From Centropus unirufus (lineage: Eukaryota; Chordata; Aves; Cuculiformes; Centropidae): a stretch of 64,000 bases of DNA. The notes under the pieces were generated by a model. The model ran no database searches. It was not told the origin of the DNA and worked only from the letters and a program-made list of their open reading frames with translations. Shown here piece by piece: positions 63,814-64,000 of the stretch. Both the position numbers and the translations under genes were made by a program. The stretch is from contig VYZI01000106.1 in assembly GCA_013397695.1 (NCBI GenBank), positions 2,466,792 through 2,530,791 of the forward strand. Reading direction: 5' to 3'. Position 1 is the stretch's first letter. Every line of letters begins with the position of its first letter.

Positions 63814-64000
63814 GAAGCAGAGGTGGCTTTGTTGGAGCTGGGCCTGTCAGCTTGGGCCTCGAAGACTTTTAAAATCAACACCGAGTGTAACAATCTTTGA
63901 CCTTGATTGTAAGGGGTTCCTAAAGCCTGTTAGCAAGAGGCCAGTAAAAGCAGATTAAAGAGTTGTTAAGGCTTTATTTTTCTTTCCTAAATGGTCTGTA
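63814..64000. other. Non-coding tail of the window
   Basis: Nothing recognisable beyond the CR1 end. Confidence 0.6.

Noticed and set aside
42715..64000. ZBTB10, the neighbour of ZNF704 in mammals, as a gene on - in the right half
   Set aside because: No BTB or C2H2-finger coding sequence is visible on either strand, so its 3' end must lie beyond the window if synteny holds.

Overview
The window looks like nuclear DNA from a bird. It has one vertebrate multi-exon gene with kilobase introns and GT/AG splice sites. Its only clear interspersed repeats are truncated CR1 LINEs with the CR1 3' octamer ends. Turtles and crocodilians also carry CR1, so bird is an inference. I cannot name the species.

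Positions 1-25,886 hold the 3' part of ZNF704 on the + strand: seven coding exons encoding the last 336 residues. It is a nuclear, DNA-binding factor of the ZNF395/ZNF704/SLC2A4RG family. All seven exons join in frame with canonical splice sites. They carry the conserved AAMVLTSL segment, Ser/Pro-rich sequence, a PRKRK basic cluster, one C2H2 finger and a C-terminal four-cysteine C-clamp. Exons for the N-terminus lie upstream of the window.

Positions 25,887 to about 42,360 have no gene-like coding sequence and no recognisable CR1. The stretch ends in a convincing polyadenylation context (AATAAA at 42,333 followed by GU-rich sequence). It may be a very long ZNF704 3' UTR, or UTR plus flanking DNA.

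Positions 42,488 to 64,000 are different. Twelve CR1 fragments occur in both orientations, three pairs of them tail to tail. Two CpG islands stand out (about 46,018-46,250 and 58,265-58,950), and there is a 16-bp tandem array carrying four GATA-type sites. Just downstream of the second island an open frame ends at a good splice donor and continues in phase, across a 197-bp intron, into a short basic C-terminal exon at 59,649-59,790. This is the best candidate for an undescribed gene here, but it rests on sequence signals only.

I saw no tRNA, rRNA, CRISPR array, DNA transposon or retroviral element.
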